64,000 bases of DNA from Candidatus Pantoea formicae (GTDB lineage: Bacteria > Pseudomonadota > Gammaproteobacteria > Enterobacterales > Enterobacteriaceae): the NCBI RefSeq assembly GCF_011752625.1, contig NZ_VWXD01000004.1, forward strand, positions 186,001 to 250,000. Direction: 5' to 3'. The notes beneath the pieces are model-generated. The model saw nothing but the letters and a program-made list of their open reading frames with translations. It was not told the DNA's origin and did no database searches. The translations under genes were made by a program, and so were the position numbers. Positions 18,991 to 28,874 of this stretch are shown here, piece by piece. Position 1 is the first letter of the stretch. Every line of letters starts with the position of its first letter.

Positions 18991-21900
18991 ATGTTCAGCA
19001 CCGTTCTGATTGCTAACCGTGGCGAAATCGCCTGCCGTGCGATTCGTACCCTCAAACGCCTCGGCGTGAAAAGTGTTGCCGTTTACTCCGATGCCGACCG
19101 TAACGCGCGCCATGTGAAAGAAGCCGATGTGGCAATTGCACTGGGTGGCGATAAAGCCAGTGACAGCTATCTGCGCATCGATAAAATTTTGGCCGCCGCC
19201 AAAGAGACCGGCGCGGAAGCCATCTGGCCGGGCTACGGCTTCCTGTCTGAGAGCCTGCCGTTTGCCGCCGCCTGTGAAGAAGCGGGGATTGCTTTTGTTG
19301 GCCCGACGGCGCAGCAGATTGGCGAGTTTGGCCTGAAGCACCGTGCGCGTGAACTGGCGGCCAGCGCAGGCGTACCCATGACACCAGGCACGCCGCTGCT
19401 CAATTCGCTGGAGGAGGCGCTCGGTGCGGCCGAAAACATCGGTTATCCGGTGATGCTGAAAAGCACGGCGGGCGGCGGCGGCATTGGCTTAACCCGCTGT
19501 GACGATGCGGAGGCGCTTCGTAACGCGTGGGAAAGCGTGCGTCGTCTCGGCGAGCAGTTTTTCAGTGATGCAGGCGTGTTCCTGGAGCGCTTTATCGACC
19601 GCGCACGCCACGTCGAAGTACAGATTTTTGGTGACGGCACGGGCAAAGTGATCGCGCTCGGTGAGCGTGACTGCTCATTGCAGCGTCGCAACCAAAAAGT
19701 GGTGGAAGAGACCCCGGCACCGAACCTGCCGCAGGCCACACGTGAAGCATTACTGGCTTCGGCGGTGCGTCTGGGCGAGTTAGTCAGCTATCGTAGTGCC
19801 GGTACCGTGGAATACATCTACGACGCCGCACAGGACGCATTCTACTTCCTCGAAGTGAACACCCGCTTGCAGGTGGAGCATCCGGTGACAGAGTGTGTGA
19901 CCGGCCTCGATCTGGTGGAGTGCATGCTGAAGGTTGCCGCTGGTGATGCCATCGACTGGCCACGTCTGCAGCAGGCCCCCAAAGGCGCGTCGATTGAAGT
20001 GCGTATCTACGCCGAAGATCCGTTGAAAAACTTCCAGCCAAGCCCCGGCACCCTGACCGGCGTCAGTTTCCCGGAAGACGTACGCGTGGATGGCTGGATC
20101 GATACCGGCACCGAAGTTTCAGCGTTCTACGATCCGATGATCGCCAAACTGATCGTTCACGCCGAAACGCGTGAAGCGGCGCTGGCGAAAATGCAGCAGG
20201 CGCTCGATGCCACCCAGCTGCATGGCATCGCCACCAACCTCGACTATCTGCGCCAGATTGTTGCTACTGAAGCGTTCCACAACGGCAAAGTGTGGACACG
20301 TTTTCTCGACAGCTTTACCCCGTCTGCCAGCGTGATTGAAGTATTGCAACCGGGCACCTTCAGCAGCATCCAGGATTTCCCTGGCCGCCTTGGCTACTGG
20401 GATATCGGCGTGCCGCCTTCTGGCCCGATGGATGATTATGCTTTCCGCCTCGCTAACCGCATTGTCGGCAACCACGACAGCGCCGCCGGACTGGAGTTTA
20501 CCCTGCAAGGGCCGACGCTGCGTTTCCACAGTGAGGCGGTGATTGCCCTGACCGGAGCCGATTGCCCGTCAGAATTGGATGGCGAGAGCCTCGATTACTG
20601 GCAGCCAATCAGCGTGAAAGCAGGCCAGACGCTGACGTTAGGCCGCGCGCAAAGCGGTTGCCGCACCTATTTAGCGGTGCGCAACGGCTTCGACGTGCCG
20701 GAGTACCTCGGCAGCCGATCCACCTTCTCACTCGGCCAGTTTGGCGGCCATGCCGGACGCACCCTGCGCGTCGCCGATATGCTGCCGATCTCCCAGCCAT
20801 TGTTGGCGGCCTGCACCACGCCCGCGCCGGTCAGTGAGCCGCAAGCGCTGGATCACGCGCTGGTGCCGCACTACGGCACTGAATGGCGTATTGGCGTGCT
20901 GTATGGTCCGCATGGCGCACCGGACTTCTTCACCCAAGCGGCCATTGACGAGTTCTTCGCCAGCGACTGGCAGGTGCACTACAACTCCAACCGTCTTGGT
21001 GTGCGTTTGGTCGGACCGAAACCGACCTGGACACGTGCCAACGGCGGCGAAGCCGGGCTGCACCCTTCTAACGTGCACGACTGCGAATACGCGATTGGCG
21101 CGGTGAACTTCACGGGTGACTTCCCGGTGATCCTGACCCATGACGGCCCAAGCCTCGGCGGCTTTGTCTGTCCGGTGACGATTGCCAAAGCGGAATTGTG
21201 GAAAGTCGGCCAGGTGAAGCCGGGCGACCGCATTCGCTTCCATCCGATCAGCGCTGACGAAGCGGTGGCGCTGGAGAAAGTCCAGGCGCACAGCGTGGAA
21301 ACCCTGCGCAGCACTCATGCGCCAGCCTTTGAGGTGCCCTCACTGGCGGCCAGTGACATCGGCTCTGCTACCCTGCTGGCGGCATTACCTGCGACATCCA
21401 CCACGCCTGCTGCCGTGTATCGCCAGGCCGGGGATAAATACGTGCTGATTGAGTACGGCGATAACGTACTGGATCTGGCGCTGCGTCTGCGTGTGCATCT
21501 GCTGATGAATGCGCTGCGTGACCGTGCGGTGCCTGGCGTGGAAGAGCTATCGCCTGGCGTGCGCTCATTGCAGGTGCGCTATGACAGCCTGATCCTCAGC
21601 CAGAAACAGCTGATGACTCTGCTGCTGGAACTGGAAGCCGGACTCGGTGATGTCAGCCAGCTGAAGGTGCCTTCACGCATCGTCTGGATGCCAATGGCGT
21701 TTGAAGACAGCGCCACACTCGGTGCCGTCGAGCGTTATCAGGAAACCGTGCGTGCCACTGCGCCATGGCTGCCGAACAACGTTGATTTTATTCAGCGCAT
21801 CAACGGCCTGGAGAGTCGTGAAGCCGTCCGTGACACTCTTTTCGACGCCAGCTATCTGATCCTCGGCTTGGGGGATGTCTATCTCGGTGCGCCTTGTGCA

Positions 21901-22608
21901 GTGCCGATCGATCCGCGTCATCGTCTGCTCAGCTCCAAATACAGCCCGGCGCGTACCTTCACCGCGGAAGGCACGGTCGGTATCGGCGGCATGTACATGT
22001 GCATCTACGGCATGGACTCGCCAGGCGGCTATCAGTTGGTGGGCCGCACGCTGCCAATCTGGAACAAATTCCTCAAGAACGATCAGTTCGCCGCAGATGA
22101 GCCGTGGCTGCTGCACTTTTTCGATCAGGTGCGCTTCTATCCGGTGACCGAAGACGAACTCACCCAGCTGCGTGATGACTTCCGCGAAGGGCGAGCCACA
22201 GTACGCATCGAAGAGACGCTGTTTGATTTCGCTGCCCACCAGCAGTTCCTCGCGGAGCACGCCGACTCGATAGCTGCCTTCCGTCAGCGCCAGTCAGCTG
22301 CCTTCGAACAGGAAGTAACGCTGTGGGCGCAGGAAGAGCAGAACGCGCCACTTACCAGTGAAGAGACGCTGATCGCCCCGGAAGCCGATGAAGATGCGCT
22401 GGCAGTGTGCGCCGATATGAACGGCAACATCTGGAAAGTGCTGGTGCAGCCGGGTGACGCGGTGGAGGCCGGTCAAACGCTGATCATCGTCGAAGCGATG
22501 AAGATGGAACTGGCGATTGTCGCGCCGCAGGCAGGCACGGTGAAACGCATCGCCTGCCAGGCAGGACGTCCGGTGAGTCCGGGCGACACCCTGCTGTGGC
22601 TGGAATAA
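18991..22608 (+). CDS. uca: Urea carboxylase (biotin-dependent)
   Basis: A 1205-residue multidomain enzyme. The biotin carboxylase domain (1-445) begins FSTVLIANRGEIACRAIRTL and has the glycine-rich ATP loop KSTAGGGGIGLTRCDD. The carboxyltransferase region has the KipA/AHS2-like part (about 450-760, VIEVLQPGTFSSIQDFPGRL) and the KipI/AHS1-like part (about 810-1030). The biotin carrier domain ends with VEAMKMEL, biotinyl Lys about 1171. It carboxylates urea to allophanate using ATP and bicarbonate. Some members of this family prefer guanidine, but here the gene sits with urea transporter genes and lacks the DUF1989 deiminase pair and any recognised guanidine riboswitch, so urea is favoured. 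Confidence 0.93.
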   Translation: MFSTVLIANRGEIACRAIRTLKRLGVKSVAVYSDADRNARHVKEADVAIALGGDKASDSYLRIDKILAAAKETGAEAIWPGYGFLSESLPFAAACEEAGIAFVGPTAQQIGEFGLKHRARELAASAGVPMTPGTPLLNSLEEALGAAENIGYPVMLKSTAGGGGIGLTRCDDAEALRNAWESVRRLGEQFFSDAGVFLERFIDRARHVEVQIFGDGTGKVIALGERDCSLQRRNQKVVEETPAPNLPQATREALLASAVRLGELVSYRSAGTVEYIYDAAQDAFYFLEVNTRLQVEHPVTECVTGLDLVECMLKVAAGDAIDWPRLQQAPKGASIEVRIYAEDPLKNFQPSPGTLTGVSFPEDVRVDGWIDTGTEVSAFYDPMIAKLIVHAETREAALAKMQQALDATQLHGIATNLDYLRQIVATEAFHNGKVWTRFLDSFTPSASVIEVLQPGTFSSIQDFPGRLGYWDIGVPPSGPMDDYAFRLANRIVGNHDSAAGLEFTLQGPTLRFHSEAVIALTGADCPSELDGESLDYWQPISVKAGQTLTLGRAQSGCRTYLAVRNGFDVPEYLGSRSTFSLGQFGGHAGRTLRVADMLPISQPLLAACTTPAPVSEPQALDHALVPHYGTEWRIGVLYGPHGAPDFFTQAAIDEFFASDWQVHYNSNRLGVRLVGPKPTWTRANGGEAGLHPSNVHDCEYAIGAVNFTGDFPVILTHDGPSLGGFVCPVTIAKAELWKVGQVKPGDRIRFHPISADEAVALEKVQAHSVETLRSTHAPAFEVPSLAASDIGSATLLAALPATSTTPAAVYRQAGDKYVLIEYGDNVLDLALRLRVHLLMNALRDRAVPGVEELSPGVRSLQVRYDSLILSQKQLMTLLLELEAGLGDVSQLKVPSRIVWMPMAFEDSATLGAVERYQETVRATAPWLPNNVDFIQRINGLESREAVRDTLFDASYLILGLGDVYLGAPCAVPIDPRHRLLSSKYSPARTFTAEGTVGIGGMYMCIYGMDSPGGYQLVGRTLPIWNKFLKNDQFAADEPWLLHFFDQVRFYPVTEDELTQLRDDFREGRATVRIEETLFDFAAHQQFLAEHADSIAAFRQRQSAAFEQEVTLWAQEEQNAPLTSEETLIAPEADEDALAVCADMNGNIWKVLVQPGDAVEAGQTLIIVEAMKMELAIVAPQAGTVKRIACQAGRPVSPGDTLLWLE

Positions 22609-22617
22609 GGAGCTCGC

Positions 22618-23316
22618 ATGCATCAAAGCCCACGCAGCAAAGGCCGCCCGGAAGCGCTGGCGGAGAAGGTGTATCAGGCATTGAAACAGGACATTTTTGA
22701 GTTTCGTTTGATGCCCGGAGACCGCTTTAGCGAAAACGAAATCGCCGATCGGCTCGAAGTGAGCCGCACGCCGGTGCGTCAGGCGCTGTTCTGGCTGGAG
22801 CGCGAGGGCTATGTCGAAGTGTGGTTCCGCAGCGGCTGGCAGGTGAAGCCGTTCGACTTCGAATACTTCGAGGAACTGTACGACTTCCGCACCGTGCTGG
22901 AGCGCGAAGCGGTGCGCCGCCTGTGCGCGCTGCCGCCACTGGCCTGTGCGGAGATCCTGACCGAACTGAAACGTTTCTGGATCGATGCACCACGCCTTGA
23001 GGATGGCAAAGCGGTGTCGTCGCACGACGAAGCCTTTCACATGGCGCTGGTGGCCGCCGCTGGCAATCAGGAGATGGCGCGTATCCACGCCGAATTGACC
23101 GAAAAGATCCGCATTATCCGTCGTCTCGACTTTACCCGTGACGACCGGGTGGATGCGACATACCGCGAACACGCTCAGATTTTACGGGCGATTTTCCAGC
23201 AACACACCGAGGAGGCACAGCGCATTTTAACCGACCACATCGCCGTCAGTAAGGCAGAGGTCAGAAAGATCACATTGCATATGTTACAGCAGGCCCGGCT
23301 TCAACCCATTGAATAA
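22618..23316 (+). CDS. GntR-family regulator (FadR/FCD subfamily)
   Basis: A 232-residue repressor-type protein. The N-terminal winged helix is at 15-75 (RFSENEIADRLEVSRTPVRQ), and the all-helical FCD ligand domain at 85-220 carries the metal-site residues DEAFHMAL and HAQILRAI. A ribosome-binding site AAGGAG lies seven bases before ATG 22618, ten bases after urea carboxylase. The gene overlaps the unused upstream part of the urtA frame, so it is inside the operon. It probably senses a urea-pathway metabolite and tunes the operon; the ligand is unknown. Confidence 0.88.
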   Translation: MHQSPRSKGRPEALAEKVYQALKQDIFEFRLMPGDRFSENEIADRLEVSRTPVRQALFWLEREGYVEVWFRSGWQVKPFDFEYFEELYDFRTVLEREAVRRLCALPPLACAEILTELKRFWIDAPRLEDGKAVSSHDEAFHMALVAAAGNQEMARIHAELTEKIRIIRRLDFTRDDRVDATYREHAQILRAIFQQHTEEAQRILTDHIAVSKAEVRKITLHMLQQARLQPIE

Positions 23317-23344
23317 AAACACTAACGCATTTAGAGGGTTAACG

Positions 23345-24613
23345 ATGAAAAGACGTTCGTTGCTAAAAGCTTTTGCGCTCTCCGCCACCGTGGCCAGTTT
23401 GGGCTTTACCTTTGGTGCTCAGGCCGCTGATACCATTAAAGTCGGCATTATGTCGTCGCTTTCCGGCACCATGGCGATCTCCGAGACGCCGCTGAAAGAC
23501 GTGGCCCTGATGACCATTGATGAAATCAACGCCAAAGGCGGCGTGCTGGGCAAGAAGCTGGAACCAGTGGTGGTCGATCCGGCATCTAACTGGCCGCTGT
23601 TCGCGGAAAAAGCCCGCCAGTTGTTAACGCAGGATAAAGTCGCAGCGGTGTTCGGTTGCTGGACTTCGGTCTCACGTAAGTCGGTGCTGCCGGTGTTTGA
23701 AGAGCTGAACGGCCTGCTGTTCTATCCGGTGCAGTATGAAGGCGAAGAGATGTCGCCAAACGTGTTCTACACCGGTGCCGCACCTAACCAGCAGGCGATT
23801 CCGGCAGTGGAGTACCTGATGAGCGAAGACGGCGGCAGCGCCAAACGCTTCTTCCTGCTGGGTACTGACTACGTCTACCCACGTACCACCAACAAGATCC
23901 TGCGCGCCTTCCTGCACACCAAAGGCATTCAGGATAAAGACATTGAAGAGGTCTATACGCCGTTTGGCTACAGCGATTATCAGACCATCGTTTCTAACAT
24001 CAAGAAGTTCTCTGCCGGTGGCAAAACCGCCGTGATCTCCACCATCAACGGTGACTCCAACGTGCCGTTCTACAAAGAGCTGGCTAACCAGGGCATCAAA
24101 GCCACGGATATTCCGGTGATCGCCTTCTCTGTCGGCGAGGAAGAACTGCGCGGGATTGATACCAAACCGCTGGTTGGTCAGTTAGCCGCGTGGAACTACT
24201 TCGAATCGGTGGATAACCCGACTAACGCCAAATTCGTGGCGGATTACCGTGCTTACGCCAAAGCGCACAACCTGCCGAACGCAGGCACCGTGGTGACCAA
24301 TGACCCGATGGAAGCGACTTACGTAGGCATCCATATGTGGGCGCAGGCGGTAGAAAAAGCAGGCACCACCGATGTGGACAAAGTACGTGCGGCGATGGCC
24401 GGACAGACCTTTAAAGCACCGGACGGCTTCACGCTGACCATGGATAAAACCAACCACCACCTGCACAAGCCGGTGATGATTGGTGAAGTGGAAGAGAACG
24501 GCCAGTTCAACGTGGTGTGGCAGACCGATAAAACGGTGCGCGCCCAGCCATGGAGCCCGTATATCGCCGGTAATGATAAGAAGCCTGACTATCCGGTGAA
24601 ATCGACGAAGTAA
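23345..24613 (+). CDS. urtA: Urea ABC transporter substrate-binding protein UrtA
   Basis: A 422-residue periplasmic binding protein. ATG 23345 gives MKRRSLLKAFALSATVASLG, a signal peptide with a twin-arginine-like KRRSLLK start, cleaved near AQA-AD. The upstream in-frame start at 23309 would hide this signal. The body is of the LivK/AmiC class, with KVGIMSSLSGTMAISE at the start and the block VFGCWTSVSRKSVLPVFEEL, characteristic of UrtA. It captures urea or short amides for UrtBC. An AGAGGG element precedes the start. Confidence 0.94.
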   Translation: MKRRSLLKAFALSATVASLGFTFGAQAADTIKVGIMSSLSGTMAISETPLKDVALMTIDEINAKGGVLGKKLEPVVVDPASNWPLFAEKARQLLTQDKVAAVFGCWTSVSRKSVLPVFEELNGLLFYPVQYEGEEMSPNVFYTGAAPNQQAIPAVEYLMSEDGGSAKRFFLLGTDYVYPRTTNKILRAFLHTKGIQDKDIEEVYTPFGYSDYQTIVSNIKKFSAGGKTAVISTINGDSNVPFYKELANQGIKATDIPVIAFSVGEEELRGIDTKPLVGQLAAWNYFESVDNPTNAKFVADYRAYAKAHNLPNAGTVVTNDPMEATYVGIHMWAQAVEKAGTTDVDKVRAAMAGQTFKAPDGFTLTMDKTNHHLHKPVMIGEVEENGQFNVVWQTDKTVRAQPWSPYIAGNDKKPDYPVKSTK

Positions 24614-24723
24614 TGCCGTGGTCGCCCTCAGGGGCGGCCCGATCTGCTTTGCATGGATACTCCAGGGTCGTCATTGATGGCGACCGTTTTCAACACTGCA
24701 CCACCGTCAACAGGACGATAACC

Positions 24724-26289
24724 ATGATCCTCCGCCGTTATCTTTGCTGTCTGCTGCTGCTCCTGCCGTGGCTCGCGCAGGCTGGCGATGGCGCTGATTT
24801 CGCCGCCGCCAGCCGCACTGATCAGGCCAACCTGCTGCAACAGTGGGCTGCCGCCCCGCAGGCCAGCCGCATGCCGCTGCTGCAGGCACTGCGTAACGAA
24901 AGCATGGTCATCGACCAAAATAAGCAGCCGTTCAGCAAGCAGGATGACAAACTCATCCCGCTGGACAGCGCACAACAGCCGACGGGTGAGACCAAAAAAC
25001 TGTTTATGAACAACCGTCTGCGCGTGTTAGTCGCCAGCGCCCTCGCCGCCCACCAGTTGGTGAGCGAGGATCCCGCGATTCGCCTGCGTGCCGCACAACA
25101 GTTGCAAAACGATGGGGCGGTCGATCAGTTGCCGCTGATCGAACAGCGCCTCGCCGTGGAAAAAGACGCTCAGGTTCACGCCGTGCTCGCCATGGCCGCC
25201 GCCAACCTGCAACTTGCCAGCCCGGATGCCCGCGTGCGCCTCAAAGCCGTCACGCTGCTCGGTGAATCCAGCGATCCTAATATGCAGGCCAGCCTCAATC
25301 GCTTAACGCAGGCCAGCAACGAACCCGATGCGCAGGTGCGCGCCGCGGCCACAGAAAGCCTGCAACAAATCAAACATCGCCTGATGTGGGGCGATCTCTT
25401 CGGTCAGGCGTTTACCGGCCTGTCACTCGGTTCCATCCTACTGCTGGCGGCACTCGGTCTGGCGATCACTTACGGCCTGCTTGGCGTGATCAACATGGCG
25501 CACGGTGAGATGCTGATGCTGGGCGCTTACGCTACCTGGTTCGTACAGAACCTGTTCCAGCAGTTCGCACCGCAGTGGCTGGCCTGGTATCCGCTGCTGG
25601 CACTGCCCGTTGCGTTCCTGGTCACAGCCGGTATCGGCATGCTGCTGGAGCGCACCATTATTCGCCATTTATACGGCCGCCCGCTGGAAACCCTACTCGC
25701 CACCTGGGGCATCAGCCTGATGCTGATCCAACTGGTGCGTATGTTGTTTGGCGCACAGAACCTGGAAGTGGCTAACCCGAGCTGGCTGTCTGGCGGCTGG
25801 CAAGTGCTGCCTAACCTGGTGCTGCCGTACAACCGTATTGCGGTGATTCTGTTTGTATTTGCCGTGCTGGGCCTCACCTGGCTGCTGCTCAATAAAACGC
25901 GTTTGGGCCTAAGCGTGCGCGCCGTAACGCAAAACCGTGCGATGGCCGATTGCTGCGGCGTGCCAACCGGGCGCATCGATATGCTGGCGTTTGGTCTGGG
26001 TTCTGGCATTGCCGGACTGGGCGGCGTGGCGCTGTCGCAACTCGGTAACGTCGGCCCGGAACTGGGACAGGGTTACATCATCGACTCCTTCCTGGTGGTG
26101 GTGCTGGGCGGCGTAGGCCAGTTGGCGGGCACGGTGGTTGCCGCCTTCGGACTGGGTATCCTCAACAAAGTGCTGGAACCACAAATAGGTGCGGTGCTGG
26201 GTAAAATCCTCATCCTTGTGCTGATCGTGCTGTTCATTCAGAAACGTCCTCAGGGCCTGTTCGCCTTCAAAGGGAGGGTAATAGACTGA
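24724..26289 (+). CDS. urtB: Urea ABC transporter permease UrtB
   Basis: A 521-residue protein from ATG 24724 (MILRRYLCCLLLLLPWLAQA, a signal peptide). Residues of about 20-225 form a soluble periplasmic domain with alanine-rich helical repeats (for example AHQLVSEDPAIRLRAAQQL), usual for UrtB. The C-terminal 290 residues are the LivH-like permease with about eight membrane segments, including NMAHGEMLMLGAYAT and LGGVGQLAGTVVAA. An earlier ATG at 24613 lacks a ribosome-binding site. The stop codon overlaps the urtC start (TGATG). Confidence 0.92.
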   Translation: MILRRYLCCLLLLLPWLAQAGDGADFAAASRTDQANLLQQWAAAPQASRMPLLQALRNESMVIDQNKQPFSKQDDKLIPLDSAQQPTGETKKLFMNNRLRVLVASALAAHQLVSEDPAIRLRAAQQLQNDGAVDQLPLIEQRLAVEKDAQVHAVLAMAAANLQLASPDARVRLKAVTLLGESSDPNMQASLNRLTQASNEPDAQVRAAATESLQQIKHRLMWGDLFGQAFTGLSLGSILLLAALGLAITYGLLGVINMAHGEMLMLGAYATWFVQNLFQQFAPQWLAWYPLLALPVAFLVTAGIGMLLERTIIRHLYGRPLETLLATWGISLMLIQLVRMLFGAQNLEVANPSWLSGGWQVLPNLVLPYNRIAVILFVFAVLGLTWLLLNKTRLGLSVRAVTQNRAMADCCGVPTGRIDMLAFGLGSGIAGLGGVALSQLGNVGPELGQGYIIDSFLVVVLGGVGQLAGTVVAAFGLGILNKVLEPQIGAVLGKILILVLIVLFIQKRPQGLFAFKGRVID

Positions 26290-27365
26290 TGAGCCAACCC
26301 CTTACATTAACGCTGACGCGCAAAGCGCCGCGCCTCAGTATCAGCCTCGGAATCCTGATCACCGTGCTGCTGTTGGTGCTGCCGTTCTGCGCTCTGCTAC
26401 CGGCCACGCATCCGCTGGCAATCTCCACTTATACGCTGACCTTGATCGGCAAAATCCTCTGCTATGCGATTGTCGCGGTGGCGCTGGATCTGGTGTGGGG
26501 CTATGCCGGATTGCTGTCTCTTGGACATGGCCTGTTCTTCGCATTGGGCGGCTATGCGATGGGCATGTACCTGATGCGCCAGGCATCGGGCGAGGGCTTA
26601 CCGGCCTTTATGTCGTTCCTGTCGTGGAATGAGCTGCCGTGGTTCTGGGCGGGTACCCAGCACTTTGCCTGGGCGCTGTGTCTGATCATGCTGGTGCCGG
26701 GTTTGCTGGCGCTGGTGTTCGGCTACTTCGCCTTCCGCTCAAAAATCAAAGGCGTTTATTTCTCGATCATGACGCAAGCGTTGACCTACGCGGGCATGCT
26801 GCTGTTCTTCCGTAATGAAACCGGCTTTGGCGGTAACAACGGTTTTACCGGCTTCACCACTCTGCTCGGCTTTAACGTTACCGCCACCGGCACGCGCATT
26901 GGACTGTTCGTCGCCACCGTGCTGCTGTTGTTAATCAGCCTTGGCATTGGCTTCGCACTGGCGCGCAGTAAGTTTGGCCGGGTGCTCACCGCCGTGCGTG
27001 ATGCCGAAAACCGTTTGATGTTTGTCGGTTACGACCCCAAAGGCTTCAAGCTGTTTGTCTGGACGCTGTCGGCGGTGTTATGTGGTCTTGCGGGCGCGCT
27101 GTATGTGCCGCAGGTCGGCATTATCAATCCCAGTGAAATGTCGCCGACCAACTCGATTGAAGCCGCTATTTGGGTGGCACTCGGCGGGCGCGGCACCTTA
27201 ATTGGGCCACTGCTGGGCGCGGCGATTGTGAACGGGGCCAAAAGCTGGTTCACCGTGGCCTTCCCGGAATATTGGCTGTTCTTCCTCGGCCTGATGTTTA
27301 TCCTCGTCACGCTGTTCCTACCGCGTGGTGTGATTGGCCTGCTGCGCCGGAGGCGTGATGACTGA
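26289..27365 (+). CDS. urtC: Urea ABC transporter permease UrtC
   Basis: A 358-residue LivM-like permease with about ten membrane segments. It has the conserved GYAGLLSLGHGLFFALGGYA motif and the EAA-type cytoplasmic loop KFGRVLTAVRDAENRLMFVG. It pairs with UrtB. Its ATG overlaps the urtB TGA by one base and its end overlaps urtD by eight bases, showing tight translational coupling. Confidence 0.94.
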   Translation: MSQPLTLTLTRKAPRLSISLGILITVLLLVLPFCALLPATHPLAISTYTLTLIGKILCYAIVAVALDLVWGYAGLLSLGHGLFFALGGYAMGMYLMRQASGEGLPAFMSFLSWNELPWFWAGTQHFAWALCLIMLVPGLLALVFGYFAFRSKIKGVYFSIMTQALTYAGMLLFFRNETGFGGNNGFTGFTTLLGFNVTATGTRIGLFVATVLLLLISLGIGFALARSKFGRVLTAVRDAENRLMFVGYDPKGFKLFVWTLSAVLCGLAGALYVPQVGIINPSEMSPTNSIEAAIWVALGGRGTLIGPLLGAAIVNGAKSWFTVAFPEYWLFFLGLMFILVTLFLPRGVIGLLRRRRDD

Positions 27366-28149
27366 GCAACTGTTTACCCAACCTCATCCGGCGGACCGCC
27401 ATCGCGATCAGAGCGATCCGGTGCTACAGCTGGAGAAGATCAACGTCTCCTTTGACGGCTTCCGCGCACTCACCGATCTGTCACTGAAGATCGGCGTTGG
27501 CGAGCTGCGTTGTGTGATCGGCCCCAACGGCGCGGGCAAAACCACGCTGATGGATGTGATCACCGGCAAAACCCGTCCGGACAACGGCCAGGTGATCTAC
27601 GACCAGGACACCGATCTCACCAAAATGTCTTCTGTGGAAATCGCGCGCGCCGGCATTGGCCGCAAGTTCCAGAAACCCACGGTGTTTGAGGCATTAACGG
27701 TGTTTGAAAACCTTGAGATCGCACTGAAAAACGATAAATCGGTGTGGGCCAGTTTGCGCGCCAGGCTGAACGGCGAGCAACAGGATCGCATTGATGAGGT
27801 GCTAAAGCTGCTGCGACTGGGTGGTGAACGTCAGCGCAAGGCCGGGCTGCTGTCGCACGGTCAGAAACAGTTTCTCGAAATCGGCATGCTGTTAGTGCAG
27901 GACCCGCATCTGCTGCTGCTCGACGAACCGGCGGCAGGCATGACCGATGCGGAAACCGAGTACACCGCCGAGCTGTTTCGCAGTTTGGCGGGTAAGCACT
28001 CGCTGATGGTGGTCGAGCACGACATGGGCTTTGTCGAGACCATCGCCGATCACGTCACGGTACTGCATCAGGGCCAGGTGCTGGCTGAGGGATCGTTACG
28101 CGAAGTGCAGGCGAACGATCGGGTCATTGACGTTTATCTGGGGCGCTAA
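27358..28149 (+). CDS. urtD: Urea ABC transporter ATPase UrtD
   Basis: A 263-residue LivG-like ATP-binding subunit. Walker A is GPNGAGKTT, the signature is LLSHGQKQFLEIGML, and Walker B is LLLLDEPAAGMTD, followed by the H-loop VVEHDMGFVE. The start at 27358 (MTEQLFTQPHPADR) follows GGAGGCG and lies inside the end of urtC; the earlier frame start at 27334 is not supported. The signature has SHGQK in place of SGGQ, which is common in UrtD. Confidence 0.94.
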   Translation: MTEQLFTQPHPADRHRDQSDPVLQLEKINVSFDGFRALTDLSLKIGVGELRCVIGPNGAGKTTLMDVITGKTRPDNGQVIYDQDTDLTKMSSVEIARAGIGRKFQKPTVFEALTVFENLEIALKNDKSVWASLRARLNGEQQDRIDEVLKLLRLGGERQRKAGLLSHGQKQFLEIGMLLVQDPHLLLLDEPAAGMTDAETEYTAELFRSLAGKHSLMVVEHDMGFVETIADHVTVLHQGQVLAEGSLREVQANDRVIDVYLGR

Positions 28150-28150
28150 G

Positions 28151-28849
28151 ATGCTGCAAGTATCCGAACTGAATCAATATTACGGCGGCAGCCATATTTT
28201 GCGCGGCCTCTCTTTTGAAACCAAACCGGGCGAAATTACCTGCCTGCTGGGGCGCAACGGCGTAGGGAAAACCACGCTACTGAAATGCCTGATGGGGCTG
28301 ATTCCGGCTAAATCCGGTGAAATCCGCTGGCAGGACAAGGTGATCAATGGCCGTAAGCCGCACCAGCGTGTGCAGTCAGGCATTGCCTATGTGCCGCAGG
28401 GCCGTGAAATTTTTCCGCGCCTGACGGTGGAAGAGAATCTGCTGATGGGGCTGGCGCGCTTCTCGGGGGCGCAGGCCAAATCCGTGCCCGAAGAGATCTA
28501 TCAGCTGTTCCCGGTGCTGGGCGAAATGAAAGCCCGTCGCGGCGGCGATCTTTCCGGCGGGCAGCAGCAGCAGTTGGCGATCGGTCGTGCGCTGGCATGC
28601 AAGCCACAGCTATTGATCCTGGATGAGCCGACCGAAGGGATTCAGCCATCGGTGATCAAGGAGATCGGCGCAGTGATCCGCCAGCTAGCCCAGCGTGGGG
28701 ATATGGCGATCTTACTGGTGGAGCAGTTTTACGATTTCGCCGCCGAGCTGGCGGATCAGTATCTGGTGATGTCGCGCGGAGAGATCGTGCAACGCGGCGC
28801 GGGTGCGAATATGGAAGCAGAAGGCGTGCGCGGGCTAGTGGCGATTTAA
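28151..28849 (+). CDS. urtE: Urea ABC transporter ATPase UrtE
   Basis: A 232-residue LivF-like ATP-binding subunit starting MLQVSELNQYYGGSHILRGL at 28151, one base after urtD. Walker A is GRNGVGKTT, the signature LSGGQQQQLAIGRAL, and Walker B LLILDEPTEGIQP. It completes the UrtABCDE set and is the last gene of the urea operon. The open frame extends 40 codons upstream inside urtD, but that part is not homologous. Confidence 0.95.
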   Translation: MLQVSELNQYYGGSHILRGLSFETKPGEITCLLGRNGVGKTTLLKCLMGLIPAKSGEIRWQDKVINGRKPHQRVQSGIAYVPQGREIFPRLTVEENLLMGLARFSGAQAKSVPEEIYQLFPVLGEMKARRGGDLSGGQQQQLAIGRALACKPQLLILDEPTEGIQPSVIKEIGAVIRQLAQRGDMAILLVEQFYDFAAELADQYLVMSRGEIVQRGAGANMEAEGVRGLVAI

Positions 28850-28874
28850 CCGTAGGGTGCGTATTCAGGTACAA

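Noticed and set aside
18991..22608. Reading the carboxylase as a guanidine carboxylase
   Set aside because: No DUF1989 deiminase pair and no recognised guanidine riboswitch nearby; UrtABCDE genes follow in the same operon. Not fully excluded without residue-level comparison.
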